Shown here: one piece after another, positions 32,973 to 42,593 of the stretch | Layout: every line of letters begins with the position of its first letter | How positions within the stretch are numbered: position 1 is the stretch's first letter | From: Verrucomicrobiia bacterium | Lineage (GTDB): Bacteria; Verrucomicrobiota; Verrucomicrobiia; Verrucomicrobiales; DEV007 | Direction of reading: 5' to 3' | Length of the DNA stretch: 64,000 nt | Assembly (NCBI GenBank): GCA_020439995.1 | Contig: JAGROY010000060.1 | Coordinates: forward strand, 1-64,000 | Notes under the pieces: model-generated | The model's database searches: none | What the model was told of the DNA's origin: nothing | What the model saw: only the letters and a program-made list of their open reading frames with translations | Program-made: the position numbers and the translations under genes

Positions 32973-33917
32973 ATGGATCAACAAGCTAAGAAGTTTCTGA
33001 CAGCTGTTGCAGCCGCTGGTGGGCCAACCGTCTCGGAAATGACTCCAGCAGCCGCCCGCGAGATGTTTGCCGGACAAACTGCGGTTTTCCTGCCGCCCAG
33101 GGAAGATGTTAGAGCTTCAGATTTTGTTGTGCCTCGCGAATCAGGAGATGGCGTTTCGTGTCGCCTGTATCGACCTGAGGGCAGCAGTGATGACACCCTT
33201 CCAGTGGTACTCTATTTCCATGGTGGCGGCTGGGTGATGGGAAGCGTGGAAACGCATGACACGCTGTGCCAACACCTGTGCCATTTCAGTGAGGCGGCGA
33301 TCGTTTCTGTCGACTACCGACTCGCGCCGGAGCACCCGTTTCCGGCAGCTGCGGATGATTGCTTTCAAGCCCTCCATTACGTCCATCTCAATGCCGAACT
33401 CTTCAAGATCGATCCCAAAAGGATCGCGGTGGCTGGCGATAGCGCAGGAGGCAACCTGGCCGCACTGGTGAGCCGAGCCGCACGCGATCTGCGTGCCACT
33501 TCAGACGACCATCCTGCCATCGTATTCCAGGCGTTGATCTATCCGGTTATCGATGCGGGATGCGATACCGCTTCTTACACGGACTTCGCGACAGACCACG
33601 GACTGTCTAAAGAACAGATGCAGTACTTCTGGAACTGCTACTGCGGTAGCGATTCTTCAAACGAGAGGGCAGCGTCTCCATCACGAGAGACAAATCTGTC
33701 AGGGCTGCCAGCCACCTGGATTTTGACTGCAGAGTTCGACGTGCTCCGGGACGAGGCCGAGAGCTACGCTGCCAAGCTAAAGATCGCGGGAACAAAAGTG
33801 GACTTCGAGCGCTGGCGCGGTCAGATTCATGGTTTCGTCCACTGCGCGGGATACTTCGATGAAGGCCGCAGAGCCGTCAAGCGAGTAGGGCAGAAGCTGA
33901 AGGCAGCTCTGTCGTAA
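32973..33917 (+). CDS. HSL-family alpha/beta-hydrolase (carboxylesterase)
   Basis: This is a 314-residue esterase of the hormone-sensitive-lipase family. The oxyanion-hole motif HGGGW starts near residue 83. The nucleophile is Ser157 in GDSAGG, with Asp256 in EFDVLRDE and His286 in QIHGFV, all at the usual spacing. DYRLAPEHPFPAA is also typical. No signal peptide is visible, so it is probably cytoplasmic. The ATG at 32973 is used; a TTG five codons upstream is a weaker alternative. It is divergent from araA across 144 bp and its stop codon abuts the start of the pseudouridine synthase gene. Confidence 0.93.
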   Translation: MDQQAKKFLTAVAAAGGPTVSEMTPAAAREMFAGQTAVFLPPREDVRASDFVVPRESGDGVSCRLYRPEGSSDDTLPVVLYFHGGGWVMGSVETHDTLCQHLCHFSEAAIVSVDYRLAPEHPFPAAADDCFQALHYVHLNAELFKIDPKRIAVAGDSAGGNLAALVSRAARDLRATSDDHPAIVFQALIYPVIDAGCDTASYTDFATDHGLSKEQMQYFWNCYCGSDSSNERAASPSRETNLSGLPATWILTAEFDVLRDEAESYAAKLKIAGTKVDFERWRGQIHGFVHCAGYFDEGRRAVKRVGQKLKAALS

Positions 33918-34784
33918 ATGTTTGGCGAAATCCGTGCTTGTCGACACGCCTGCTGCACCGAAGTTGTCTCTGTGTCACGCAAACGCCCTAAACGTCCCAA
34001 TCGCTCTGATCGTCCCGCCCGCAGGAAACACCAGCCCATGGGCATGGACATCCTGCATGAGGATAGGGACGTCATTGTCGTCAACAAGGCAGCAGGCCTG
34101 CTGACCATCGGCACCGGAAAAGATGGCGGCCGCACGGCGCATGCAGCTTTGACCGACTACGTGAAGAAGGGCAACCCCAAGTCACGCGAGCAGATTTTCA
34201 TCGTCCACCGGCTCGATCGCGATACCTCGGGTGCCGTCGTGTTCGCCCGCACTGAGCAGGCAAAGATCACGCTGCAGAGCAACTGGAAGAACGCTGAAAA
34301 GACTTACCTTGCATTCGTGGAGGGCCATCCAGAACCGGCCGAGGACACGATCACCACTTACCTCGCAGAGAACTCCGCTCGGCGCGTTTTTTCCACACTG
34401 GATCCAAAGGAAGGCAAGCTCTCGCACACAAGATACAAAGTGATCAAGACCGTCGGCGATCGCTCACTGATGGAGATTTATCTGCTGACCGGTCGCAAGA
34501 ATCAGATCCGCGTCCACCTTGCTGACAAAGGATGGCCGATTGTCGGCGACTCCAAGTATGGGCGCAAGATCCGTGACAACAAGCGACTGGCGCTGCACTC
34601 CTACGTGCTCAGCTTTGATCATCCGTTTCATGGCGAAAGGATCACCATCACCGCTCCGGTTCCAGATACATTTTACCGGATGGCTGCGGCCCCTACGCCC
34701 GAGCCGCCTCGCGAGCCAAAGAAGGAACGGGAGCGCAAGACCAACGATCGAGGCCAGCGCGGCCAATGCGGCGATCGGTCGTGA
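33918..34784 (+). CDS. RluA-family pseudouridine synthase
   Basis: This pseudouridine synthase (288 residues) has the catalytic Asp in VHRLDRDTSGAVVFA. Other family elements are LTGRKNQIRVHLADKGWPIVGD and LALHSYVLSFDHP. The N-terminus has a very basic stretch (SRKRPKRPNRSDRPARRKHQ) and the C-terminus is Arg/Lys/Pro-rich; both could bind RNA. The ATG at 33918 directly follows the TAA of the esterase gene; an internal ATG at 34038 (MGMDILHED), at the start of the conserved domain, is an alternative start. The target RNA position cannot be assigned. The dGTPase gene follows after 44 bp. Confidence 0.9.
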   Translation: MFGEIRACRHACCTEVVSVSRKRPKRPNRSDRPARRKHQPMGMDILHEDRDVIVVNKAAGLLTIGTGKDGGRTAHAALTDYVKKGNPKSREQIFIVHRLDRDTSGAVVFARTEQAKITLQSNWKNAEKTYLAFVEGHPEPAEDTITTYLAENSARRVFSTLDPKEGKLSHTRYKVIKTVGDRSLMEIYLLTGRKNQIRVHLADKGWPIVGDSKYGRKIRDNKRLALHSYVLSFDHPFHGERITITAPVPDTFYRMAAAPTPEPPREPKKERERKTNDRGQRGQCGDRS

Positions 34785-34828
34785 GTTGCACTTTGCCCCA
34801 CATTCGGTAGAAGAGAAGTACGTCTCCC

Positions 34829-36091
34829 ATGGACAACCGCTTCTACAACACCTTCGATCTCGAAAGCCTTGAGCCAGAGCCCACCGGCACTGGCGACTAC
34901 CGCACCGTATTTCAGCGGAATCGGGATCGGATCATTTACACATCGGCATTCCGGCGTCTGCAGAACAAGACGCAGGTGTTCCTTTCCGGTGACTACGATT
35001 TCTACCGCACACGGCTGACGCATTCGATCGAAGTATCGCAGATCGGCCGCAGTATCTGTTCTTATCTGCAGAGCACCTCACCACTGCTGAGTGACGATTT
35101 TTTTATCGATCCCGATGTCGTGGAAGCCAGCTGCCTTTCGCATGACATCGGCCACCCGCCATTCGGGCATACCGGCGAGCGCACATTGAACAGGCTGATG
35201 CAGCCGTATGGGGGATTCGAGGGCAACGCACAGACGCTGCGCATGCTGACCGAAACCATTTTTTCCAACAGCGGTCGCGGCATGAATCCATGCCGGGCGT
35301 TTCTCGATGGCGTGCTCAAATACAAAACGCTGCACAGCGAGCTGGACGATCCAGAGAACCACTTTCTCTACGACCAGCAGGATCGTTACATTGACTTCGT
35401 CTACGGCGACCAGGCGTTTCCGCTGGAGTACACTCCTGGCAAAGTCCGCGATGGATTCAAGTCGATCGAGTGCGAGATCATGGACTGGGCCGATGACACC
35501 GCGTATTCCCTCAACGACCTGATGGATGGCATCAACGCCGGATTCATCACCTTGGAAAAACTGGAACGCTGGACAGCAGGAGCCTCACTCAACGAAACCG
35601 AAACCGCTCATGTGGAGCAACTGATGCGCGCCATCCGTGATGCTCGGGTGGAAGGCCGCCTGGGGCGCAAAGTGGGCGCGTTCATTGCCGCATGCACGCT
35701 CGAGGAAGACGTCAACTTCCTCAGTGCCACCACCAATCGCCATCGCTACCGCCTGAAGGTGGCCGCCGAAGCAAAAGCTGAAGCTGAAGTGTACAAAAGG
35801 ATTTCCCTCAATCTCGTTTTCCGCTCACAGGAACTGCATCAACTCGATCACAAAGCCGACTACGTCCTCACGCGGCTCTTCCGCGTGCTCGAAAAACGTT
35901 ACGTCGCAGGCGAAGGAAAACTCCGCCTGCTCCCCGAGACACAAGAGCAAGCCATTCTGCGAGCACCCGAACCCGCTCACCGAGCCCGCCTCGTCTGCGA
36001 CGCCATCGCAGCAATGACCGACGGCTTCGCCACGCGCACCTACAAGCGACTCTTCGATGCCGACTTTGGCTCAATCGCTGATCTGGTTTAG
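34829..36091 (+). CDS. dgt: Deoxyguanosinetriphosphate triphosphohydrolase (dGTPase-like HD hydrolase)
   Basis: This 420-residue HD-domain enzyme has the family start RDRIIYTSAFRRLQNKTQVF. The first metal ligand is His65 in RLTHSIEVS, the HD pair is His105-Asp106 in LSHDIGHPPFGHTGE, and the later Asp is in IMDWADDTAYS. Such enzymes hydrolyse dGTP (or other dNTPs) to the nucleoside and triphosphate and affect dNTP pools. The length fits the short dGTPase-like group. It lies 44 bp after the pseudouridine synthase gene on the same strand. Confidence 0.93.
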   Translation: MDNRFYNTFDLESLEPEPTGTGDYRTVFQRNRDRIIYTSAFRRLQNKTQVFLSGDYDFYRTRLTHSIEVSQIGRSICSYLQSTSPLLSDDFFIDPDVVEASCLSHDIGHPPFGHTGERTLNRLMQPYGGFEGNAQTLRMLTETIFSNSGRGMNPCRAFLDGVLKYKTLHSELDDPENHFLYDQQDRYIDFVYGDQAFPLEYTPGKVRDGFKSIECEIMDWADDTAYSLNDLMDGINAGFITLEKLERWTAGASLNETETAHVEQLMRAIRDARVEGRLGRKVGAFIAACTLEEDVNFLSATTNRHRYRLKVAAEAKAEAEVYKRISLNLVFRSQELHQLDHKADYVLTRLFRVLEKRYVAGEGKLRLLPETQEQAILRAPEPAHRARLVCDAIAAMTDGFATRTYKRLFDADFGSIADLV

Positions 36092-36264
36092 GTTCAGGCC
36101 GGGACGCTGACTCCCTTCAACGGATACTGCATCTGCATCTCTTCATCATCGACTGAGATTTCCGGTTCAAGAGTTTGAGCGAGTTCTAACCGCCCACAGG
36201 GACGACAGCCTTTCCGCAATCGGTGAAGCCTAACGCGGATCGCCAACTCACCGATGCCGTGAAA

Positions 36265-39200
36265 TCAATCCGAAGGGCGAAATGCCACGCGAAGATAGAG
36301 ATTCCCCTGTGGCACAAGCTCTTTGGGTAGCAGCAACTCCGTTTGATCCGCACTAAGAATTCCGGGAGCAGGATTCCATACAATCAGATCATCAGATGTC
36401 TCCAACCTGAGCACCCCCTCCCGATATCGCGAAAATCGAACCGTAACCCCGCTTTGATTTTGAGTTACGGTCAATACTCGAAAAAACGAACTAGAATCAT
36501 CGGGCGCGGATCCCACCTGCCATTCGTTCACATTCGATACTCCATCCCCATCGAAGTCATCCTCTCCTAATTCGTCGAGATTGCCAAAATGGGCCAGTTC
36601 GAACTCATCGGGAAGTCCGTCGCGATCACTGTCCGAGTCGTCACCTCCTTTGCGAAACTCTACCGAGCGGTTTAAGAACACCAACGTTTCTTCAGCCCCA
36701 ACCTCATTCAATCTGAGGCCCAAAAGATCTAAGTCGCCGTCTCCGTCGATATCCACCAGGCTCGAATCCGCAAGTTCAGGCAATATCAGCTCATCAACCC
36801 ACGCATTGGCTCCACTGGCTCTCAGCCACTTTCGCAATGGCAGGTTGACTAAGTCAAAGCGACCATCGCCATCAACATCCCGGACATTAATTGTCTTTCC
36901 TCCGAGTGTGGCGTCGACAGCCAATGCATCCGTAAACTCGCCCGATCCCTTGTTGCAAAACCACATGAGAGATCCGCCTGATCCGATACTGGCGACAAGA
37001 TCAAAATCCCCGTCGATATCGATGTCGAGAATCCAAAATTCATGAATCTGTCGGAATGCAGCAGAAATGATCCGTTCACTACCTGCCATCAGTCCGCCTT
37101 CCAGAGGTATCCACGAGACAGTCACAATATTGTCGTCACCTGTGCGAATCCCTGCAATATCGGGACTGCCATCTCCGTTAATATCTCCAATATCGAACTG
37201 AGAGTAGTGTGGATCGCTGGCCAGAAAAGTCACATCCTCAAACACTCCAGCATTGTTGATTCTCGCCATAGGTGGGGACAAGAGATCTTCATCGCCGTCG
37301 CCATCGATATCGTACCAGTGACCGACCCTTGGACCGTTGAATTCCATTTCTGTAAATCTTCCACCGCCATCATTTAGATAGCCCGTCGATCCCACATACC
37401 CGGTGTTGGTGGTTCGAGTGACTTTCAAATCCACGATCCCGTCAAGGTTGAGATCGCCGAACTCCATTCCTGGCTGGTCGTCTCCACTGGACAATCGCTG
37501 GCTTTCAACATAGCCATCAGTGGTATTGATATACACGGCGATTTCGTTGCTCCGAAGAGGTTTGAAGAGGTCGACCATCCCGTCGCCGTTGACATCGAGA
37601 CCGACAATTCCTTCACCTGTGGGAATACCGGAGGGAGCAACCACTGAGTCGAAGTAATTGACGTATGCAGTAATAGCCCTTTCAGCAATTTCGTTGCCTG
37701 ATTTCACTTGAAGAGTGAACGTCGTAGTTTCCGAAATGGCAACATTCAGAGGATCGACCTGATTGCCGACAGGATCGAATAGGGTTGCGGTCCCGGCACG
37801 GCGGATATCCCAATTGATTCGGCGAGTTCCAGCTCCCGCGCCCTGTGGTTCTACGCTTGCCGAGTAGATCCGCGGCGCGGTTGGGGACATCCAGTTGGGA
37901 AACGCACGGATACCCGGACTCACCTTCCCGCCCACTACGCCAATTATATCGATATAACCGTCGCGATTGAGATCACCATGGGCGCTTTGCACGACTAAGC
38001 GTTCTGGATTGATAACTCTTCCCTCTGGAAACTGCACTGGATCACTCTGCAACGCAAGCAACACTCCATTACTCTTGGAGCTGGACACCACGTCCAGCAG
38101 TCCATCACCGTCAAAATCAAACAGGTGAGGAACTTCACCCAAAGCATAAGTCACCTGTTCAGAAGTGAACGTCCCGGAATCGTCGACGAGGTAGTATGAA
38201 TCACTCTCAACAAGATCCTCCCGACCGTCACCATTGATGTCTCCGATATCTGTATCCGAACTCGCGAACTTGATCGCTGACTGCTCAACCGCCCCGGAGA
38301 ACGCACCATCTCCAAGTCCAAGAAACCTGCGATACCCTTGCTGTCCTCCAGAATATTTCGCCAGCAAATCATTCGTTCCATTGCCGTCAAAATCACTACA
38401 GTATATATCAGTGAACTGAAAGGAAGGGCCATCTTCATCAAGGAAGATCATATTACCTTCCTGAAAATTACCCATACCGTCATTTATCAAACTGACTATC
38501 CCGTTTGCTTCGTTGCTATTCTGCCAAGCGGCAGCGAGGTCAAGGTTCCCGTCATTGTCTAGATCGGCAGGGGAGACAACGCTGCAACGCCGGTCCGCCG
38601 GCCAGGAAATTGGCACGATGTCGAAAATGCCCCGACCATCGTTCTTCAACCAGCGGAGCCCAGTTGTGTCCCAGGCGACGATGTCCGAATCACCATCGCT
38701 ATCAATGTCCGCAATGGCACGGACGACGCTTGATCCGACGCTGGAAAGCAACACCTCCCCAGAGAACTTGAATTTGCCCAATCCCTTGCGCCAGGAGAGT
38801 GGCATTCCCTGAGAGGATGAGTAGAGTAGATCTAAGACACTGTCACCATCAAGATCCGCAACTACACAATCTCTCACCGTCCTGCCGTTACCAGACAGAA
38901 CGACCTCCGGGCCGAACTCCCAGTCATCCAGATTCAAAGACATGTCAAATCTCGCATTGGCGGTGCCAATTCCATACGCGTGAAGTTCCACTGCGATTAT
39001 GTTAGTGCCATCCCTGAGAAAGTTCCGCGACTGATGCAAGTCGTATCTGAGATAACGGGCTTCCTCATCTTTGACTACAAAACTTCCTTTCGTTTCAAAA
39101 TTTGGCGCAGGATCGAGATCCGCACTTAGCACCAGTTCTCCATTGAGATAGACTGCCACACCCGCATCCTTCATGATGTAGGCCACCATTCCATCAAAAT

Positions 39201-39531
39201 TCTCTTTTGCCCCCTGCGGCACATCGAATGCTTTTCGAAAGTAGTAGGTCACGTGACGTGTTGATGGCGCAATGCGGGTCTTTTCCCCACCGTTGCCAAA
39301 ACCAAACCACCCCTGCCCCTCCTTCCATGACGAATCATCATACTCCCGCTGTCGCCATTCCTCCCCCCGAGGCGACGGATCGTCAGAGTAGCGCCAGATG
39401 CTTTCCTTGCCCATCAGCAGAACTGGATCGCCATCTGCAAGAACGAATTCAATCCCCATGCCAACTACTATCCAGATAAAAATCCAGTTCCACCAACCTT
39501 GTTTTCCAATACTTCGCTGCTCTATTGCCAT
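36265..39531 (-). CDS. Giant exported FG-GAP/VCBS-repeat protein
   Basis: This is a 1088-residue exported protein. After an N-terminal hydrophobic segment (WNWIFIWIVVGMGIEFVLA) there is a galactose-binding-like jelly roll at about residues 35-200 (DDSSWKEGQGWFGFG, VAVYLNGELVLSAD, GTNIIAVELHAYG). Long tracts of FG-GAP/VCBS repeats follow, with calcium-loop motifs such as DLDGDSVLDLL, DIDSDGDSDIV and DFDGDGLLDVV. The end carries a calcium-binding hinge (DRDGLPDEFE, DFDGDGVSNVNEW) and the shared C-terminal module (RLETSDDLIVW...LYLRVAF). No catalytic domain is evident; adhesion or a structural surface role is likely. Base composition looks lower in G+C than the neighbours in sampled lines. Confidence 0.85.
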   Translation of the reverse strand: MAIEQRSIGKQGWWNWIFIWIVVGMGIEFVLADGDPVLLMGKESIWRYSDDPSPRGEEWRQREYDDSSWKEGQGWFGFGNGGEKTRIAPSTRHVTYYFRKAFDVPQGAKENFDGMVAYIMKDAGVAVYLNGELVLSADLDPAPNFETKGSFVVKDEEARYLRYDLHQSRNFLRDGTNIIAVELHAYGIGTANARFDMSLNLDDWEFGPEVVLSGNGRTVRDCVVADLDGDSVLDLLYSSSQGMPLSWRKGLGKFKFSGEVLLSSVGSSVVRAIADIDSDGDSDIVAWDTTGLRWLKNDGRGIFDIVPISWPADRRCSVVSPADLDNDGNLDLAAAWQNSNEANGIVSLINDGMGNFQEGNMIFLDEDGPSFQFTDIYCSDFDGNGTNDLLAKYSGGQQGYRRFLGLGDGAFSGAVEQSAIKFASSDTDIGDINGDGREDLVESDSYYLVDDSGTFTSEQVTYALGEVPHLFDFDGDGLLDVVSSSKSNGVLLALQSDPVQFPEGRVINPERLVVQSAHGDLNRDGYIDIIGVVGGKVSPGIRAFPNWMSPTAPRIYSASVEPQGAGAGTRRINWDIRRAGTATLFDPVGNQVDPLNVAISETTTFTLQVKSGNEIAERAITAYVNYFDSVVAPSGIPTGEGIVGLDVNGDGMVDLFKPLRSNEIAVYINTTDGYVESQRLSSGDDQPGMEFGDLNLDGIVDLKVTRTTNTGYVGSTGYLNDGGGRFTEMEFNGPRVGHWYDIDGDGDEDLLSPPMARINNAGVFEDVTFLASDPHYSQFDIGDINGDGSPDIAGIRTGDDNIVTVSWIPLEGGLMAGSERIISAAFRQIHEFWILDIDIDGDFDLVASIGSGGSLMWFCNKGSGEFTDALAVDATLGGKTINVRDVDGDGRFDLVNLPLRKWLRASGANAWVDELILPELADSSLVDIDGDGDLDLLGLRLNEVGAEETLVFLNRSVEFRKGGDDSDSDRDGLPDEFELAHFGNLDELGEDDFDGDGVSNVNEWQVGSAPDDSSSFFRVLTVTQNQSGVTVRFSRYREGVLRLETSDDLIVWNPAPGILSADQTELLLPKELVPQGNLYLRVAFRPSD

Positions 39532-39890
39532 TGAAGGAAGAGCAGACCAAATATGATCATTTTTGCAAGCTGAATTCTATCCTCACTCTTAAAAACTTTT
39601 AAGACTCGACCCAGACGGAAAACGGGTATTTCCCGAGAGGTTTGATTTGAGGCTTGAGGGAATTGAGATCCTTCGACGCCACCGTAGTCCCTGGTATCGG
39701 CTTCGAATGCCAATGGAACTCTGGACAGGGGATCTGAAATGAAATCACTGCGACTACGCCTCCAGAGATGTAGTATTGGTGGCCTCGCCATCCTCTACAA
39801 GGCATCCAATTTAAGCCTCTTTCACCCCGACGATCAGAACCGCGATCCCGCGTTTCATGAGATTTGCCATTGCGACAATCTCGCAACACC
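39532..39890. other. Intergenic region, no gene recognised
   Basis: This 359-bp stretch lies between two minus-strand genes. It contains an AT-rich perfect palindrome CTTAAAAACTTTTAAG (39588-39603). I see no gene, clear terminator or other motif. Confidence 0.4.
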
Positions 39891-42482
39891 TTACTCGCCG
39901 TAGCGCGAAACCTTGAATGAGGTCGCACCTTGCTGCTGGTTGCAGATCGCAAGATCGCCCGACTTCAGTACCAACGGCTCTGAGGCTTCGCCGCTGGGCC
40001 AGTGCACCGTTACGGTCGCCTCTGCGGCGTCGCCGATACCGACAAGCATGGTGGCACTGTTCTGCCCAGCGTAGCCTTCTCCACAGAGGTGCTCGCGTTC
40101 CATACGCAGGTCGCCAGCTTCGATAACCAGGCGGGCACCGTAGCCATCCCTTGGTGTCATCCCTTTGCGGGGCTCAGCCTTGTCGTTGGCTCCTTGAAAT
40201 TTCAGGGCGATAAATCCATTCCCGGCCCGGTGACCGGCTTCCTTTGATTGATTTCGATACCAGCTGAGAAGTGGTCGGTTGGCGTTGACGACGACGATGT
40301 CCGTGCGTCCGTCTTTGTCGAAATCCCACCGCACCCAGGTGCGGCTGTCGGCAAGATCATCGGCACCGGAGACGCTGGAGATATCGAGGAAATCAGTCCC
40401 GCCCTGGTTGATAAAAAGCTTGTTGCGTTCGTATCCGCTGTAGGGGTGCTTGTGAAATTCGGTGCCGTAGAGATTGAACCGCTCAAACTCGGGTTTCTTC
40501 TCGCCCGTTGATGGGTCGATGATCCATTGCGATTCATCGCGAAAGGATTGCGGCAGGCTTTCGTCCGAGCGTACGACCGTACGCCAGAGGCAACTTCACA
40601 AGTCGACGTTGTTGCCGATGCCATCCGGTGGTGTGTAAAATCCACTGGAGACGTAGAGGTCAAGAAAGCCATCGTTATCGAAGTCTGCGAACTGGCCTCC
40701 CCACGACCAGCCAGCATTGGCGACCTGGATCGCTGGTTTTTCCAGTCCGGATGTGCGCTGGAAGGTGGCGTCACCGTTGCTGCGGAACAGGTAGTTGCCC
40801 TCGGCACCGGCGACCATGCGCTGGTCGATGCCCGGCACCTGCGCAGTGATGCGACGGCCGGCTTTGGAATACATGTTAGAGACGTAGAGATCCTGCCAGC
40901 CATCGTTGTCGTAGTCACCAAATGCCGCGCCCATGCCGAAGCCCATGAGGTTGGTTCCGGAAGCTTCTGTGATATCAGTGAAACCCGCGTCGCCATCGTT
41001 GCGGAAAAAATGGTCGAGAGCGAAATCGTTGGCAACATAGAGATCGGGGTCGCCGTCCTTATCGAAATCACTCCAGGTCGCCTGGAACGTGTTACGGTAG
41101 CCAGCCAGGGTTGCGGACTCAGGTGCGCGAGCGAATTTGCCATCGCCCTTGTTGACAAAAAGCATGTTCGGCGGGCCGACTTGCCCGAGGAACCCATGAT
41201 ACTTGGCGTAGTGGTGCTTCACTTCTGCCGCCTCTTCCGCAGACAGAAACTTCTCGACCCACTCCGGCTGCGCTGAGGACTTGCCAGTGATCCGCGCTGT
41301 GATGTCCAGCGGGCTGTAAGTGCAGAAGAAGATGTCGAGGAGTCCGTCCCCGTTGTAGTCAGCCGAACTGGTCGATGTCACCAGATAGGGCAACTCGCCA
41401 TCGATATTGCCAAACGAGGCCTCGATGAAATTCCCGCCGGCATTGATGAGATACTGACTGCGTTCGAGGCTGCGCCCGAGCATGAGATCCGGGTCGCCGT
41501 CGTTGTCAAAATCGGCGAAAGTGGCGCTGGTCGATCGCCCTTCGATGTCGAGTCCATAGTTGGAAGCCACTTCTTCAAAGGTGCCGTTGCCCAGGTTCCG
41601 GAACAGCATGTTCTTGCCCCAGCGGACACAGACGTACAAATCATCCCAGCCATCGTTGTCGATATCTACCACCGACAATGCCGGGTGGACATTCACCGCA
41701 TCGGGAAAGAAGCGCTTGTCGGTGTAGCCGCGAGGGGTTCTTGCTGGCTTTCCCCCAAAGTAGTTTTCAACAAGGATCTCCTGGTGCCTTGAAACAATGG
41801 CCCGCTGGCGAGGGCCTTCATCCGGAATGGCGGTGGCGAGCACCTCGTCGAACAGCAACGCCGGGGTTTCGAGTCCTTCAAAATCTTTCTGCCGCCATCC
41901 AGAAATCTTCCACTCGTCATCGTCCTGTTGTGTCCATGTCAGATCTTGATGTGCACTCACAGCGATCCATTTCCCACCGGATCGAACGAGCGCGTCGAAC
42001 CCACAGGGGGTGACAAATAATCTGCCCGTGCCTTCGGTAAATGCCCCGCTGATAAGGTAAAATTTCGCCGACTTCACGTCACTGTCCGAAGGAACGATCC
42101 CTTGCCATAACCGGAGATTCTCCCGTTGAGATTCCACTTGCTGATCCGCTACAGGCACGGAAAACGCGGCCAGCTCAGATCCGAAGATTGGGTAGCTGCC
42201 CGCCTTTGAAGATGCATCAAGAACGCCAGTGACAGCGATATTGTCCGCAAACAGACCACCAGTGCTGTCACTGACTTGGCGGCTTGTCAGGAAACTTTCT
42301 GACAACGCCTTGAGACGGGGACTGAGTTGCAGGATGAGTTCTTCCGAGGCGACGACCGTTCGCACCGTCGAGAGATCGGCGGGAGGCGCGACTGATGAAG
42401 TGTTCGAATCGTCCTTTCCGCATGCTGTGAAGAGGACTGACCCGAAAGCAATGAGAGCGCTGTTAAAAAAACCTGCGGACAT
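39891..42482 (-). CDS. CRTAC1/ASPIC-UnbV family lipoprotein read across one in-frame UGA (candidate selenoprotein or nonsense mutant)
   Basis: The ATG at 42482 starts a lipoprotein signal ending at a lipobox (FTAC, Cys21). After ~200 residues, FG-GAP/VCBS repeats (DIDNDGWDDLYV, DFDNDGDPDLML and others) follow. An ASPIC/UnbV-type C-terminus (VRWDFDKDGRTDIVVV...TVTVHWPSGEASEPLVL) ends at 39891. The frame is continuous over 864 codons except for a TGA at codon 629 (40596-40598). Family-like sequence continues without shift on both sides: NNVDL before it, SCLWRTVV directly after it and HPYSGYERNKLFINQGG further on. If UGA is a stop, the product has 628 residues and lacks the ASPIC/UnbV domain. 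If it is decoded as selenocysteine, it creates a Sec-Ser-Cys motif. A hairpin 11 nt downstream supports the second reading. An in-frame TTG at 42527 is a weaker alternative start. CRTAC1-like proteins are extracellular, of unknown function. Confidence 0.8.
40569..40584 (-). promoter_or_regulatory. bSECIS-like hairpin downstream of the in-frame UGA
   Basis: On the coding (minus) strand GCGTACGGTCGTACGC forms a perfect 6-bp stem with loop GGUC. The stem begins 11 nt after the UGA (40598-40596) and the loop begins 17 nt after it. Bacterial SECIS elements, as I recall, need a stem-loop just downstream of UGA, an apical loop about 16-37 nt away and a G among the first two loop bases. The E. coli fdhF loop is also GGUC. 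The same bases encode WRTVVR, so the match could be chance. Confidence 0.45.
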
Positions 42483-42520
42483 CAGAGGGAGGCTACCACA
42501 AAAGCGCTGCAATGAGAACT

Positions 42521-42560
42521 CAAACAAAAAGGCTCCGCTGGATAATTCCAGCGAAGCCTT
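42521..42560 (-). terminator. Rho-independent terminator after the PEP-CTERM gene
   Basis: On the minus strand an AAGGCT / AGCCTT stem with one mismatch continues into a perfect 7-bp CGCTGGA/TCCAGCG stem with a TAAT (ATTA) loop (42529-42560). A T-rich tract (TTTTTGTTTG, 42530-42521) follows. It begins 34 nt after the stop codon of the PEP-CTERM gene and lies upstream of the CRTAC1 gene, separating the two transcripts. Confidence 0.85.
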
Positions 42561-42593
42561 CGAAAAACAGGAGATGGTGGTTACCCCCCTAGA

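Noticed and set aside
39588-39603. CTTAAAAACTTTTAAG palindrome considered as a terminator after the CRTAC1 gene
   Set aside because: The stem is all A/T apart from its end pair, lies almost 290 bp from the stop codon and has no adjoining T-tract beyond its own arm.
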